Notes: generated by a model not told the origin, from the letters alone. Counted from the first letter of the stretch, positions 54,069 to 62,759 are shown. The stretch is 64,000 bases of DNA from Streptomyces sp. ISL-43 (GCF_018614195.1 NZ_JAGGOT010000013.1:310339-374338); one strand, 5' to 3'. A program made the numbers and translations.

Positions 54069-54074
54069 ATTCTA
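54069..54074 (-). promoter_or_regulatory. Candidate -10 element for leaderless LytTR regulator mRNA
   Basis: On the minus strand TAGAAT lies 7 bases before the ATG at 54061, with no ribosome site between. Confidence 0.4.
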
Positions 54075-54257
54075 GGGGGTGTGTCCCGGATCTCCGCGGG
54101 AGAAGGAGCGGGCTCCGGTGCGTGCGATCGCGAGGCGCCGGGAGGTCCTGGCAGCGGAGCCACCCGGACGTCGCGGCAACACTGCGGGCGTGCGCGACGG
54201 GGCCCGCGGCGCCGCGGGCATCCGAGACGCGCCCCGCTTCGTCGCAAGGGTGCGCGA

Positions 54258-54287
54258 CCCCTGCCTCGGGGGGAGGAGAGGCAGGGG
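54258..54287. terminator. Terminator of the repeat lipoprotein gene
   Basis: CCCCTGCCT (54258-54266) pairs with AGGCAGGGG (54279-54287), 52 bp past the lipoprotein stop on the minus strand. Confidence 0.6.
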
Positions 54288-54338
54288 CCGCGCGGTCAGG
54301 TGGTCCGGGGAAGTGCCGCGCCGGCGCGCGGGGTGCGG

Positions 54339-55286
54339 CTACTGGACGGTGATGAGCTTGCCGTCGGGGGCGACCGCGTACCAGGTTCCGCCGACGCCCT
54401 GGCCGTTGGTGTCGCCGGCCTGCTTGTCACCGGTGAAGGTGTAGACGGGCCAGCAGTTCACCGTCTGCTGCTTCTTGCCGTCGGGGCGGTCCAGTACCAG
54501 GTAGTTCTTCTCGATGATGCCCTTGGCGTCGGCCTTGTCCACCGGGGCCACGACCGGCCACTTGGCCACGCAGTCGCCCTCGCACTTGGAGACCATGGGC
54601 CAGGCGGTGTCGGGCTTGAACCGGTACACGGTCATCCCGTTGCCGTCGACGATGTGGTCGCCCAGCTTGGGGTCCTTGGCCACGGTCAGCGCGCCCGAGG
54701 CCTGGCCCGCGCCGGCCGGCGGGGCGGCGGGCTTCGCCGCCTTCTTGCCGTCGGGAGCGGCCGCGAACCAGGTTCCGCCGACACCCTGCCCGTTGGTGTC
54801 GCCCGCCTTGGTGTCCTTGGAGAAGCGGTACACGGGCCAGCCGGCCACCGTCAGCTGCTTGCTGCCGTCGGTGCGGACCACCTCGCCCAGCAGCGCCGCG
54901 TCCATGCCCGCGGCGGCGGTCGCGTCGCCGGCGGCCACCACCGGCCAGGTCGTCGCGCAGTCCCCGTCGCAGTTCGACTTCGACGGCTTCGCGGTGTCCT
55001 TGTCGAAGCGGTACAGGGTGAAGCCCGCGCTGTCGGTGAGGACCGAACCCAGCTGGTCGTTCGGCGCGATGGCCAGCTGGCCGGCGGACTTGGCGGCGCT
55101 GTCCGAGCCCGATCCCGAGCCCGCGCCTTCGCCGTAGCCGTAGCCGTCGCCGGAGGTCTGGGCGGAGGCGACGGCACCGGCCGGCGCGGTGGTGTCGCCG
55201 GCCTTGTCGTCCCCGCCACAGGCGGTCGCGCTGAGTGCGACGACGACCGCCACGGCCGCCAGGGTGGTTCCGCGCTTGATGCCCAT
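54339..55286 (-). CDS. SCO0930-type lipoprotein with four COG4315-like repeats
   Basis: 315 residues. Lipoprotein signal (VAVVVALSATAC, lipid Cys at about 23) and a Gly/Ser-rich linker, then four related modules of the secreted Lipoprotein_15/COG4315 type in two alternating forms: YRFDKDTAKPSKSNCDGDCA and YRFKPDTAWPMVSKCEGDCV (each with a CxGxC pair and TWPVV/KWPVV), and YRFSKDTKAGDTNGQGVGGT and YTFTGDKQAGDTNGQGVGGT. So a two-module unit was duplicated. The paired cysteines suggest redox or metal binding at the cell surface, not proven. ATG 55286 follows GGAGAG. Confidence 0.85.
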   Translation of the reverse strand: MGIKRGTTLAAVAVVVALSATACGGDDKAGDTTAPAGAVASAQTSGDGYGYGEGAGSGSGSDSAAKSAGQLAIAPNDQLGSVLTDSAGFTLYRFDKDTAKPSKSNCDGDCATTWPVVAAGDATAAAGMDAALLGEVVRTDGSKQLTVAGWPVYRFSKDTKAGDTNGQGVGGTWFAAAPDGKKAAKPAAPPAGAGQASGALTVAKDPKLGDHIVDGNGMTVYRFKPDTAWPMVSKCEGDCVAKWPVVAPVDKADAKGIIEKNYLVLDRPDGKKQQTVNCWPVYTFTGDKQAGDTNGQGVGGTWYAVAPDGKLITVQ

Positions 55287-55417
55287 CTTGATCTCTCCCA
55301 CGTTGTGCGTCCCGGTGTCCGCCGCTGCGCCCGTCGGTGCGGAGCGGCGGCAACTGTGTGCAGGACACGCCTCGTTGGAGTCCTTCTGTTCAATCCCTGC
55401 GATGTGGGCTGTTTCAC

Positions 55418-56515
55418 TCACCCCGCACCGAACCCGGCCCGCCGCATGGCCGTGGCCACAGCGAGGCCGAGCGTGTGGTGACCGGAGTCGTTGGGGTGCA
55501 GGCCGTCCGCCAGGTGCTCGGGGCCCAGCAGGTCACGCCCCGGCAGCAGGGCGAGGCGGTCGTCCCCGGCGGCGATCCGGTCCCGGGTGGCGCGCTCCAT
55601 CGCGTCGCGCAGGGCGCCGAGGGTGGCGCCCAGCTTGTTCGGGGTGCGCTCCGCGTCGGGCCGCAGCACGGGGGAGAGCAGCAGCAGCGGTGTCCGGGGG
55701 TGGCCCTGGCGGACCAGTTCGATGAACACGCGTGTGGTCTCGTACAGGAGCGGGGCCGAAAAGGGCACCCGGGACCAGCAGTTGGTTCCGAAGGCGAGGG
55801 TGAGGGCGTCGGCGGGGAGTTCGGCGAGCTGCTCGGCGGTGGCCAGCTCCCCGCGCGCGGCGCCCGCGTAGCCGAGGTTGACCGTGTCCCAGCCGAGCGC
55901 CCGCCCGGCGATCGCCGGCCAGCCGTGCGCGGGCCGGGTGGACCACCAGCCCTCGGTGATCGAGTCGCCGTGCACCACCCAGCGCGGGGCGGGCGGCGCG
56001 GGGGCGATGCCGCCGCCGACCCCGCGTACGCCGAGGATCAGCGGGGATTGCGTCTCGGGCGGATGGACGGTGAACGGGCCGCAGCCGCCGGGCAGTTCGA
56101 TGCGTACGACGGCCTCCGGCGCCGGCTCGGTGTACAGCTCGCGCACCACACCGTGCCGGTCCCAGAGGGCGAAGCCGTGCGCGAGGTCGCGCAGTGCGTC
56201 GGTGGGACCGGGCACGGTCGCCCGGTAGCGGATCTCCACCGCCCGCGCGCCCTGGGCGGTGAACTCCAGGCGCACTCCGATGGGCAGGGTGGCCCGCTCG
56301 CCGGTGTCCCAGGGCAGCCGCATCGTGTCGGCGGGGTCGGCCCGCACCGGGCGGCCCTCGTCCAGCCAGGCCACGCCGCGCAGGAACGGGCCCGGGTCCA
56401 GCCACCGTCCGGCGTCGGCGCCGGTCCTGGCGCTGGTGTCCGTGTCCGTGTGCCGCGGGGTTTCCCGCGGCGGGGTCCGCTCCCGGCCCGTGTCCTGGCT
56501 CTCGCGCGTGCTCAC
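55418..56515 (-). CDS. SGNH/GDSL-family hydrolase with N-terminal beta domain
   Basis: 365 residues. An N-terminal disordered part, a carbohydrate-binding-like beta region (about 50-165), then an SGNH hydrolase: catalytic Ser in WVVHGDSITEGWW near residue 190, Gly in NLGYAGAARGE, Asn in LAFGTNCWSRV and the Asp-His pair in LADGLHPNDSGH near residue 345. Cytoplasmic or exported status is unclear since no signal peptide is seen. GTG at 56515 overlaps the SDR stop by 4 nt (GTGA), third gene of an LLM-SDR-SGNH operon. Likely deacylates or deacetylates a small molecule or glycan. Confidence 0.88.
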   Translation of the reverse strand: MSTRESQDTGRERTPPRETPRHTDTDTSARTGADAGRWLDPGPFLRGVAWLDEGRPVRADPADTMRLPWDTGERATLPIGVRLEFTAQGARAVEIRYRATVPGPTDALRDLAHGFALWDRHGVVRELYTEPAPEAVVRIELPGGCGPFTVHPPETQSPLILGVRGVGGGIAPAPPAPRWVVHGDSITEGWWSTRPAHGWPAIAGRALGWDTVNLGYAGAARGELATAEQLAELPADALTLAFGTNCWSRVPFSAPLLYETTRVFIELVRQGHPRTPLLLLSPVLRPDAERTPNKLGATLGALRDAMERATRDRIAAGDDRLALLPGRDLLGPEHLADGLHPNDSGHHTLGLAVATAMRRAGFGAG

Positions 56516-57369
56516 TGCTCGCCTCCGATCGTCGGGTACGGGAACTTCACGCCGACCCCGCCGTCCACCACGAGCGTCTGCCCCGTGATGTACGAGGACT
56601 GCGGCGAGGCCAGGAAGTACAGCGCGGCCGCGATGTCCGCGGTCTCGGCGACCCGGCCCAGCGGGGCGTTCTCCGCGTTGCGCCGCCGCCCCTCCGTGCC
56701 CAGCAGCGCCGCGACCCGCGGGGTCCGCACCACCCCCGGTGCCACCGCGTTGACCCGTACCCCGCGCGGGCCCAGTTCGACCGCCGCCGAGCGCACCAGT
56801 GACATGAGGCCGGCCTTCGCGGCCCCGTACGCGGCGTGTAGCGGAGCGGCGGTGAGCCCGGAGACGGAGGCGACGAAGACCAGCGGGCCGCCGCCGGCCG
56901 CCGCCACGGCCTCGCCGCCGTACTGGACGGCCAGCCAGGCGTGCCGCAGCACCAGGTCGAAGTGCCAGTCCCAGCCGGCGTCGTCCAGCTCGGGCAGGGC
57001 GGCGTAGCGGGCCATGCCGACGATGTCGACGACCCCGCCGACCGGGCGGCCGCCGAGCAGCCGCGGGGCTTCGGCGAAGAGCTCCCGCATGGGTTCGCGG
57101 CGCGTGACGTCGGCGGTGTACGGGATCCCGCCGGTCTCGGCGGCGACCGCCCGGGCCCGTTCCCCGTCCACGTCGACGCACAGCACGCGGGCGCCGCCGG
57201 CGGCCAGCGCGTGCGCGGTCTGGCGGCCGATGCCGTTGCCCGCGCCGAGCAGGACGAGGCCGCGCCCGTCGAGGCGGTGCAGGGCGGCGTAGTCCGGGAC
57301 GGGGGAGGTGTCCAGGGGAGCGGCGGGCACGGGGGAGGCGTCGGGGGCGCCCGGTGGCTCCGCGGTCAT
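56512..57369 (-). CDS. Short-chain dehydrogenase/reductase (SDR)
   Basis: 285 residues. Classical SDR: cofactor loop LGAGNGIGRQTA near residue 42, CVDVDGERA (Asp suggests NAD preference), the catalytic Ser in FVASVSG, YGAAKAG (Tyr-x3-Lys) near 180, and the substrate-loop PLGRVAETADIAAALYFLAS followed by GQTLVVDGG. Substrate not evident. ATG 57369 overlaps the stop of the LLM gene (ATGA). Confidence 0.92.
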   Translation of the reverse strand: MTAEPPGAPDASPVPAAPLDTSPVPDYAALHRLDGRGLVLLGAGNGIGRQTAHALAAGGARVLCVDVDGERARAVAAETGGIPYTADVTRREPMRELFAEAPRLLGGRPVGGVVDIVGMARYAALPELDDAGWDWHFDLVLRHAWLAVQYGGEAVAAAGGGPLVFVASVSGLTAAPLHAAYGAAKAGLMSLVRSAAVELGPRGVRVNAVAPGVVRTPRVAALLGTEGRRRNAENAPLGRVAETADIAAALYFLASPQSSYITGQTLVVDGGVGVKFPYPTIGGEQ

Positions 57370-58487
57370 GCCCGCCCCCGGCCGGGCTCGTAGCGGGCCA
57401 GTTCCGGGATGACTTCCTTGCCGAGGATCTCCAGGGTCCGCAGGATCTCCCGGTGCTCCAGGTATCCCCACTGGACGTAGCAGATGAGCTGGTCGACGCC
57501 GAGGTCCGCGTACCGCTTGGCCTTGGCGACGATCGTCTCGGCGTCGCCGATGAGGATCATGTCGCCGTCGCTGAACTCTCCTACCGGTACGTTCCCTTCG
57601 AGGATCGGCGTGAGCAGCGGGAAGGTCCGCTCGCGCTCCTGCGGGCTCAGGTGCGGCAGCTCCCACTCCAAGGTGAACCGCGCGAGGTTCGAGTACCACC
57701 AGGCGACCGACTCCCACACTCGGGCGTCCGGGGCCGTGCGCGGCCGCGTCGCGTGGACCAGGGTGTAGGCGGCGACCCGGTCCGTGGTGACGTCGGTGAG
57801 CGGGCTCGGGGCCGCGGCCGCCCGGTACGCGGCCACCTGGGCGGCCATCGCCTCCAGCGGCTGCATGATCGAGAAGGAGAGCAGTCCGAGCCCGTGCGCG
57901 CCCGCGACCTCCGCCGACCCGGGGGAGGTGGCCGCCATCCAGGCGGGCGGGTGCGGATCCTGCACCGGCTTGGGGGTGACCATGCGGCGCGGGAAGCGGA
58001 AGCGCTCCGACTCGTAGGCGAAGTACTCCTCGCGCCACATTCCGGTCACGATCTCGATGGCCTCGCGCCAGTCGTCCCGGGACTTCTCCCGGTCCACCCC
58101 GAAGGCCGTCTGCTCCATGGGCGTGGAGCGGCCGGTGCCCCACTCGACCCGGCCGCCGGAGAGCACGTCGACGGTGGCGACCTTCTCCGCGATGCGCTGG
58201 GGCGGTGTGAAGGCGAAGGGGGTGAGGGTCACGCCGAAGCCGAGCCGGATCCGCTCCGTGAGCCCGGCCAGGTGCCCGAGGAGCACCTCGGGGGCCGGAC
58301 AGTGCGAGCGGCCCTCGCGGAAGTGGTGCTCGACCGCCCAGACGGTGCGGAAGCCCATCCGGTCGGCGAGCCGGATCTGCTCGACGGCCTCCCGGTAGGC
58401 GCGCTGCTCGGCGGCCCGCTGGCCGTGCGGATGGGCACCCGGCCAGGGCCTCGGTACGTCGATCTCGTAGAGCACGTCCAGATCCAT
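57366..58487 (-). CDS. LLM-class flavin-dependent oxidoreductase (luciferase-like)
   Basis: 373 residues. TIM-barrel FMN or F420 enzyme of the bacterial luciferase family: WAVEHHFREGRSHCPAPEVLLGHLAGLTERIRLGFGV near 55-95, AEKVATVDVLSGGRVEWGTGRS, PPAWMAATSPGSAEVAGAHG and FSIMQ. ATG at 58487 (MDLDVLYEIDVPRP) is where homology begins. First gene of a three-gene operon with SDR and SGNH hydrolase, which together could oxidise, reduce and hydrolyse one substrate. Direct repeats of a GCGCARCGATCG motif lie 58-125 bp upstream. Confidence 0.9.
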   Translation of the reverse strand: MDLDVLYEIDVPRPWPGAHPHGQRAAEQRAYREAVEQIRLADRMGFRTVWAVEHHFREGRSHCPAPEVLLGHLAGLTERIRLGFGVTLTPFAFTPPQRIAEKVATVDVLSGGRVEWGTGRSTPMEQTAFGVDREKSRDDWREAIEIVTGMWREEYFAYESERFRFPRRMVTPKPVQDPHPPAWMAATSPGSAEVAGAHGLGLLSFSIMQPLEAMAAQVAAYRAAAAPSPLTDVTTDRVAAYTLVHATRPRTAPDARVWESVAWWYSNLARFTLEWELPHLSPQERERTFPLLTPILEGNVPVGEFSDGDMILIGDAETIVAKAKRYADLGVDQLICYVQWGYLEHREILRTLEILGKEVIPELARYEPGRGRA

Positions 58488-58544
58488 GACGGCACGCTGC
58501 GGCAGATCTGACGAAGTGTCAATAATCGGGGTCGTGGAGGGGCT

Positions 58545-58556
58545 GCGCAGCGATCG
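58545..58556. promoter_or_regulatory. GCGCARCGATCG motif, copy 1
   Basis: GCGCAGCGATCG, one base different from copy 2 at 58596 and 51 bp (about five helical turns) from it, in the LLM-permease divergent region. Confidence 0.45.
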
Positions 58557-58595
58557 ATCATCCGTACGCAACAAAGGACCATCCGGGACAGATCC

Positions 58596-58612
58596 GCGCA
58601 ACGATCGTGCGC
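58596..58612. promoter_or_regulatory. GCGCAACGA dyad, copy 2 (candidate operator)
   Basis: GCGCAACGATCGTGCGC is an almost perfect inverted repeat centred on ACGATCGT. A further dyad, TGCA-N7-TGCA, lies just downstream at 58617-58631. The 317-bp region 58488-58803 holds no gene. Confidence 0.5.
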
Positions 58613-58803
58613 CAATGTGCAAGGATGGTGCATTACGGGCGGTATCACTCAGCTCGTAGGCTCACTCGCTGTACGTGGAGTGGCGTGGACCGCCCGCTCG
58701 GCGGTCCCCCCATGCCAGGCAGGCTCCTGCTCTGCCTGCTCCTGCTCCGGACCGCTGCGGTCGACGCCGACAACCCCACCCGCAGTGACAAAGGAGTCCC
58801 CTC

Positions 58804-60288
58804 GTGCTCGATCACGGCCAGGCGCCACCGCTCACCTCCGAGCCCCGCAAGCCTGCTCACCCCCTGCTGCGCCGCAAGCCGGTGGAGCAGTTGGTCGCCG
58901 AGGGCGGCCAGGGTGAGGGCGGCGCGCTCAAGCGCTCGCTCACCATGTGGCAGCTGACCATGATCAGCATCGGCGCGACGCTCGGCACCGGCATCTTCGT
59001 CGTCCTCGGCGAGGCCACCCCGATCGCGGGCCCCGCCGTCTTCATCGCGTTCATCGTCGCGGGCCTGACCGCGCTGTTCTCCGCGCTCTCCTACGCCGAG
59101 CTGGCAGGCTCCATACCGGTCTCGGGCTCCTCGTACTCGTACGCCTACGCCACCATGGGCGAGCTCATCGCCTGGGTCTGCGGCTGGTGCCTGGTCCTGG
59201 AGTACGGCGTCTCGGTCGCGGCCGTCGCCGTCGGCTGGGGGCAGTACCTCAACGAGCTGCTCGACGGCACGCTCGGCATCACCATCCCCCAGGGCTTCTC
59301 CGCCCCGCTGGGCGAGGGCGGCTACATCAACCTGCCCGCCCTGGTCGTGGTGCTGCTCTGCATGGTGTTCCTGCTGCGCGGGGCCAAGGAGAGCGCCCGG
59401 ATCAACTCGATCATGGTCGGCGTCAAGATCGTCACGCTCGTGCTCTTCTGCGTCATCGGCTTCATGGGCATCAAGGCCGGCAACTACACCCCGCTGGCCC
59501 CGCTCGGCGTCACCGCCATCAGCACCGCCGCCTCCATGCTGTTCTTCTCGTACATCGGCTTCGACGCCGCCTCCACCGCCGGTGAGGAAGCCAAGAACCC
59601 GAAGAGGGACCTGCCCCGCGCGATCATGCTCTCGCTGCTGATCGTCACCGCGCTGTACTGCCTGGTCGCCCTGGTCGCCGTCGGCGCCATGCCGTGGCAG
59701 GACTTCGAGGGCAGCGAGGCCGCCCTGGCGCAGATCATGGAGAACGTCACCGGGCACGCCTTCTGGAGCGTCATCCTCGCCGCCGGCGCGGTCGTCGCCA
59801 TCGCCAGCGTCGTCTTCGCCGTCCTCTACGGCCAGACCCGCATCCTGTTCGCGATGTCCCGCGACGGCCTGATGCCGAAGGTCTTCGCGAAGGTCGACCC
59901 GAAGTCCGGCACCCCGCGGATCAACACGATCATCGTCTGCCTCTTCTGTGGCACGCTGGGCGCCTTCATTCCGCTCGGCGAGCTGGCCAACGCCACCAGC
60001 ATCGGCACGCTCTTCGCCTTCGGCCTGGTCAACATCGCCGTCGTCATCCTGCGCTACACCCGCCCCGACATGAACCGCACCTTCCGGGTCGCCCTCTTCC
60101 CGGTCACCCCGATCGTGGGCTTCCTCCTGTGCGCCTACCTGATGACGGAGCTGCCGGGAATCACCTGGCTGGTCTTCGGTGGCTGGATGGCGGTCGGGCT
60201 CGTGATCTACTTCTTCTACGGCATGCGCCGCTCCAGCCTGGCCACTGTGGCCGCCCTGGCCGCCTCGGCCGCGGAGGCCGCTGAATAG
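58804..60288 (+). CDS. APC-superfamily amino acid permease, cationic amino acid transporter-like
   Basis: 494 residues, about 12 hydrophobic segments. The first segment LTMWQLTMISIGATLGTGIFVVLGEATPIAGPAV is the CAT-type (2.A.3.3) signature, followed by SALSYAELAGSIPVSGSSYSYAYA and SYIGFDAASTAGEEAKNPKRDLPRAI near residue 240. CAT members import arginine, lysine or ornithine. GTG at 58804 follows AAAGGAG. An AsnC/Lrp gene starts 14 bp downstream and an amidase-monooxygenase pair lies 2.7 kb further, fitting uptake of a basic amino acid for catabolism. Specificity is an inference. Confidence 0.9.
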   Translation: MLDHGQAPPLTSEPRKPAHPLLRRKPVEQLVAEGGQGEGGALKRSLTMWQLTMISIGATLGTGIFVVLGEATPIAGPAVFIAFIVAGLTALFSALSYAELAGSIPVSGSSYSYAYATMGELIAWVCGWCLVLEYGVSVAAVAVGWGQYLNELLDGTLGITIPQGFSAPLGEGGYINLPALVVVLLCMVFLLRGAKESARINSIMVGVKIVTLVLFCVIGFMGIKAGNYTPLAPLGVTAISTAASMLFFSYIGFDAASTAGEEAKNPKRDLPRAIMLSLLIVTALYCLVALVAVGAMPWQDFEGSEAALAQIMENVTGHAFWSVILAAGAVVAIASVVFAVLYGQTRILFAMSRDGLMPKVFAKVDPKSGTPRINTIIVCLFCGTLGAFIPLGELANATSIGTLFAFGLVNIAVVILRYTRPDMNRTFRVALFPVTPIVGFLLCAYLMTELPGITWLVFGGWMAVGLVIYFFYGMRRSSLATVAALAASAAEAAE

Positions 60289-60302
60289 AAGCGATCCACC
60301 CC

Positions 60303-60758
60303 GTGCGACTGAACGATCTCGACGAACGCATCGTGCACGCCCTCGCCGAAGACGCCCGCCGCTCCTACGCGGACATCGGCTCCGAGGTCGGACTATCCGC
60401 CCCCGCCGTCAAACGGCGCGTGGACCGGCTGCGCGCCGAAGGGACCATCACCGGTTTCACGGTCCGCGTCGACCCCGCCGCCATGGGCTGGGAGACCGAG
60501 GGCTTCATCGAGATCTACTGTCGCCACAACACCTCGCCGGACGACATCCGGCGAGGGCTGGAGCGCTACCCCGAGGTGGTGTCCGCGTCGACCGTCACCG
60601 GCGACGCGGACGCCCTCGTCCAGATCTTCGCCTCCGACATGCGGCACTTCGAGCGGGTCCTGGAGCGGATCGCGGGCGAGCCCTTCGTGGAGCGCACCAA
60701 ATCGGTCCTCGTCCTTTCCCCGCTGCTGCGCCGCTTCACCTCCGGCGCGCCGGCGTAG
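60303..60758 (+). CDS. Lrp/AsnC-family transcriptional regulator
   Basis: 151 residues. HTH (about 3-50: NDLDERIVHALAEDARRSYADIGSEVGLSAPAVKRRVDRLRAEGTI) followed by the RAM amino-acid-sensing domain (about 65-145: GFIEIYCRHNTSPDDIRRGLERYPEVVSASTVTGDADALVQIF). GTG start 14 bp after the permease gene, so probably co-transcribed. Candidate controller of the permease and the downstream amidase-monooxygenase genes, which share a dyad motif. Its 3-prime end overlaps the convergent WhiB gene by 23 bp. Confidence 0.93.
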   Translation: MRLNDLDERIVHALAEDARRSYADIGSEVGLSAPAVKRRVDRLRAEGTITGFTVRVDPAAMGWETEGFIEIYCRHNTSPDDIRRGLERYPEVVSASTVTGDADALVQIFASDMRHFERVLERIAGEPFVERTKSVLVLSPLLRRFTSGAPA

Positions 60759-61134
60759 CGGTCCTGTCCGGCGCGGTCGCCGGGCTCCTCCCGGCCCGGG
60801 AAGGGCGCGGCAGCGCGCGGCGCTCCTCCTCGGTCAGGCCGCCCCACACGCCGAAGGGCTCCCGCGTGCGCAGGGCGTAGTCCAGGCAGGCCGTCCGTAC
60901 CGGGCAGCCCGCGCAGACCCGCTTCGCGGCCGCGTCGCGCTCCTCCCGGTCCTCACCCCGCTCGCCCGCGGGATGGAAGAACCGGGTCGAACCCAGATCG
61001 CGGCAGGCCGCGCGGGACTGCCATTGCCAGTGGTGGAGGGCGGAACCGGGCAACCGGGTCACATCGGCCTTGGGTGTCCCGGGAGACGCGGGGGACACGG
61101 GGGCCGTGGCGGTCCTGGAGTTCCTGCCGATCAT
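60736..61134 (-). CDS. WhiB-family iron-sulfur regulator
   Basis: 132 residues. Four Cys for the 4Fe-4S cluster: SRAACRDL, then KRVCAGCPVRTACLDYAL (C-x2-C-x5-C), followed by the GVWGG turn and LTEEERRAL basic helix that contacts DNA or sigma region 4. An N-terminal extension of about 40 residues and a Pro/Arg-rich tail are present; the tail lacks the AT-hook of WhiB7/WblC. Which paralogue (Wbl) it is cannot be told. ATG at 61134 with GAAGGGAA upstream. Convergent and overlapping with the AsnC gene. Confidence 0.92.
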   Translation of the reverse strand: MIGRNSRTATAPVSPASPGTPKADVTRLPGSALHHWQWQSRAACRDLGSTRFFHPAGERGEDREERDAAAKRVCAGCPVRTACLDYALRTREPFGVWGGLTEEERRALPRPSRAGRSPATAPDRTATPARRR

Positions 61135-61322
61135 GGTGGTTCGTTCCCTTCGCGTTGCGGTCGACGGACGCTCTCTGCGCGTGTGACCGCTCCGCGTCGT
61201 GCCAAACCCCCCGTGCGCGAAGGTCTTCGTGCCGCACACGCGTACCCGCCGCCCGGCCGCTGCCCGGCCCCGCCGCCCGGCCGCCGCCGGCTACCCGCGC
61301 CGGGCCCCACTCCCGGACCGGC

Positions 61323-61564
61323 CGACGGCTCATAGGCCGCCCGGCAGGCTGTGGCCACCTCCAGCGCGCCCGCCGGGCTGACGTGGCAATTCGCCGCGAA
61401 CGGCGGCCCGTTGGCCCCTGCGGTCGCCGCACTCACCCCGGCACCGCTGCCCAGGATCCACACCCGGCCCCCCTCACCGGGCACGGGATGCGCCGGGACC
61501 CGGCCGGCGAGCGGTACTCCCCGCCCAACAGGGCCAGTACGTCGCCCACTTGCCCGGAGTGCTC
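61323..61564 (-). pseudogene. Relic of a second luciferase-like (LLM) oxidoreductase
   Basis: Minus strand. From 61564 one frame reads EHSGQVGDVLALLGGEYRSP, and after a shift another frame reads VWILGSGAGVSAATAGANGP then FAANCHVSPAGALEVA and YEPS. Intact LLM enzymes of the alkanal-monooxygenase-like group have EQVAEVLALL..., WLLGSSGYSAALAAELGLPFAFAHHFSP and YR..F.PS in this order. The rest of the gene is absent. Between the WhiB start and the GNAT stop (61135-61639) nothing else is recognisable. Confidence 0.6.
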
Positions 61565-61639
61565 CGGCGGCTCGGCCCCCGGCGGACGCGGCAGCCGGCG
61601 CCGGAGCGCGACGCGGGGTGACGGGCTCGCCGCCGGTCG

Positions 61640-62347
61640 TCAATCCTTCGTGTCGGGAGTGCGAAGCCCGATGAAGAACGGCTCCCGGCGCAGGGTGAAG
61701 CCCATCGCCTCGTAGAGCCCTATGGCCGAGGTGTTCGACGCGGCCGCGTGCAGGAACGGGTTGTCGCCGCGCTCCTCGACGGCGGCCACGACCGCGCGGA
61801 TCAGCCGCCCGGCCAGCCCCTGGCCCCGGTGGCCGGGGTGCGTGCACACCGCGCTGATCTCCGACCAGCCCGGCGGACGCATCCGCTCGCCGGCCATCGC
61901 GATGAGCCGGCCGCCGCGGCGGATCCCGAGGTACGTACCCAGCTCCACGGTGCGGTCGCCGAACGGGCCGGGCTTGGCCAGCTCGACCAGCTCCAGCATC
62001 TCCGGCACGTCGGCGAGGCCCAGCAGGACCGCCTCGGGCTCCTCCTTGCCCCGCACCGGCCGGCCGTCCAGCTGTACGCCCGGCAAGGACAGTAGGGTCT
62101 CCCAGCCGGCGGGCGGCGTCGGCAGGCCGGTCACCCAGACCTCCTGGCCGGGGCCGACGAGCGCGGCAAGATCGGCCCAGGCGTGCGGGTCCTCGGGGTC
62201 GGCGAGCGCGGCGAAGGGCGATACGCCGGAGGCGTAGCGGGCGGCGAGCCCGGCGGGCCCGGTCTCGGCGAAGTCCCGGTGCGGGCCGTCGAGCGCCGCC
62301 CAGACAGGATTGTCGAGGACCGCGTCGGGCCGGGACTCACGGGACAT
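61640..62347 (-). CDS. GNAT-family N-acetyltransferase
   Basis: 235 residues. The C-terminal half is a GNAT fold of the FR47-like type: GRLIAMAGERMRPPGWSEISAVCTHPGHRGQGLAGRLIRAVVAAVEERG, with the acetyl-CoA loop HRGQGLAG near residue 175, then FLHAAASNTSAIGLYEAMGFTLRREPFFIG. The N-terminal half holds the second, degenerate domain. Substrate unknown. ATG 62347. Relatives are common near small-molecule catabolic genes. Confidence 0.9.
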   Translation of the reverse strand: MSRESRPDAVLDNPVWAALDGPHRDFAETGPAGLAARYASGVSPFAALADPEDPHAWADLAALVGPGQEVWVTGLPTPPAGWETLLSLPGVQLDGRPVRGKEEPEAVLLGLADVPEMLELVELAKPGPFGDRTVELGTYLGIRRGGRLIAMAGERMRPPGWSEISAVCTHPGHRGQGLAGRLIRAVVAAVEERGDNPFLHAAASNTSAIGLYEAMGFTLRREPFFIGLRTPDTKD

Positions 62348-62486
62348 GGGAGGAGATTCCTTCCGTACGGCGCGGGCGGTCTTGACGGCCCCGGGCGGCG
62401 GCGTGAGGCTGCGATTGCCGCCAGCCTAACGGGGGCCGCGGACGCGAGGGGGACCCGGTGGATCAGCTCATCACGCCGCCGACGGC

Positions 62487-62759
62487 TGTCCGAGCTGTCT
62501 CGGCGTCGCTTCCGCGCTCGCCGGCCTCGGGCTCCGGGACGCCGTGGCCCTGACCGTCCTGCCGCCCGGCTCCGGCTCCGCCGCGCACGAGGGGCTCCGC
62601 CGCGCCTACGAGGCCGCCGGGCACCACCACGACGGCGCCCTCACCGTCCCCGCCCTCTGTGACGGCTGGAGCGGCCGGGTGGTCTCCCACCACACGCCCG
62701 ACATGCTGGAAGACCTCCGCCGGCTCGGCTCGGACCCCGCTTTCCGTACGGCCGGGTAG
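62487..62759 (+). pseudogene. Probable relic of a glutathionyl-hydroquinone-reductase-like (ECM4/YqjG) gene
   Basis: A plus-strand frame ending at TAG 62757-62759 reads CPSCLGVASALAGLGLRDAV, then LRRAYEAAGHHHDGALTVPA, LCDGWSGRVVSHHTPDMLED. This resembles ECM4/YqjG proteins, where CPWAHR..I.R.L.GL.DA is followed about 60 residues later by L..LY..A...Y.G..TVPVLWD...G.IVSN.S..I...L. The intervening part, the C-terminal domain and a start codon with ribosome site are missing. A functional mini-protein cannot be excluded. Confidence 0.5.
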
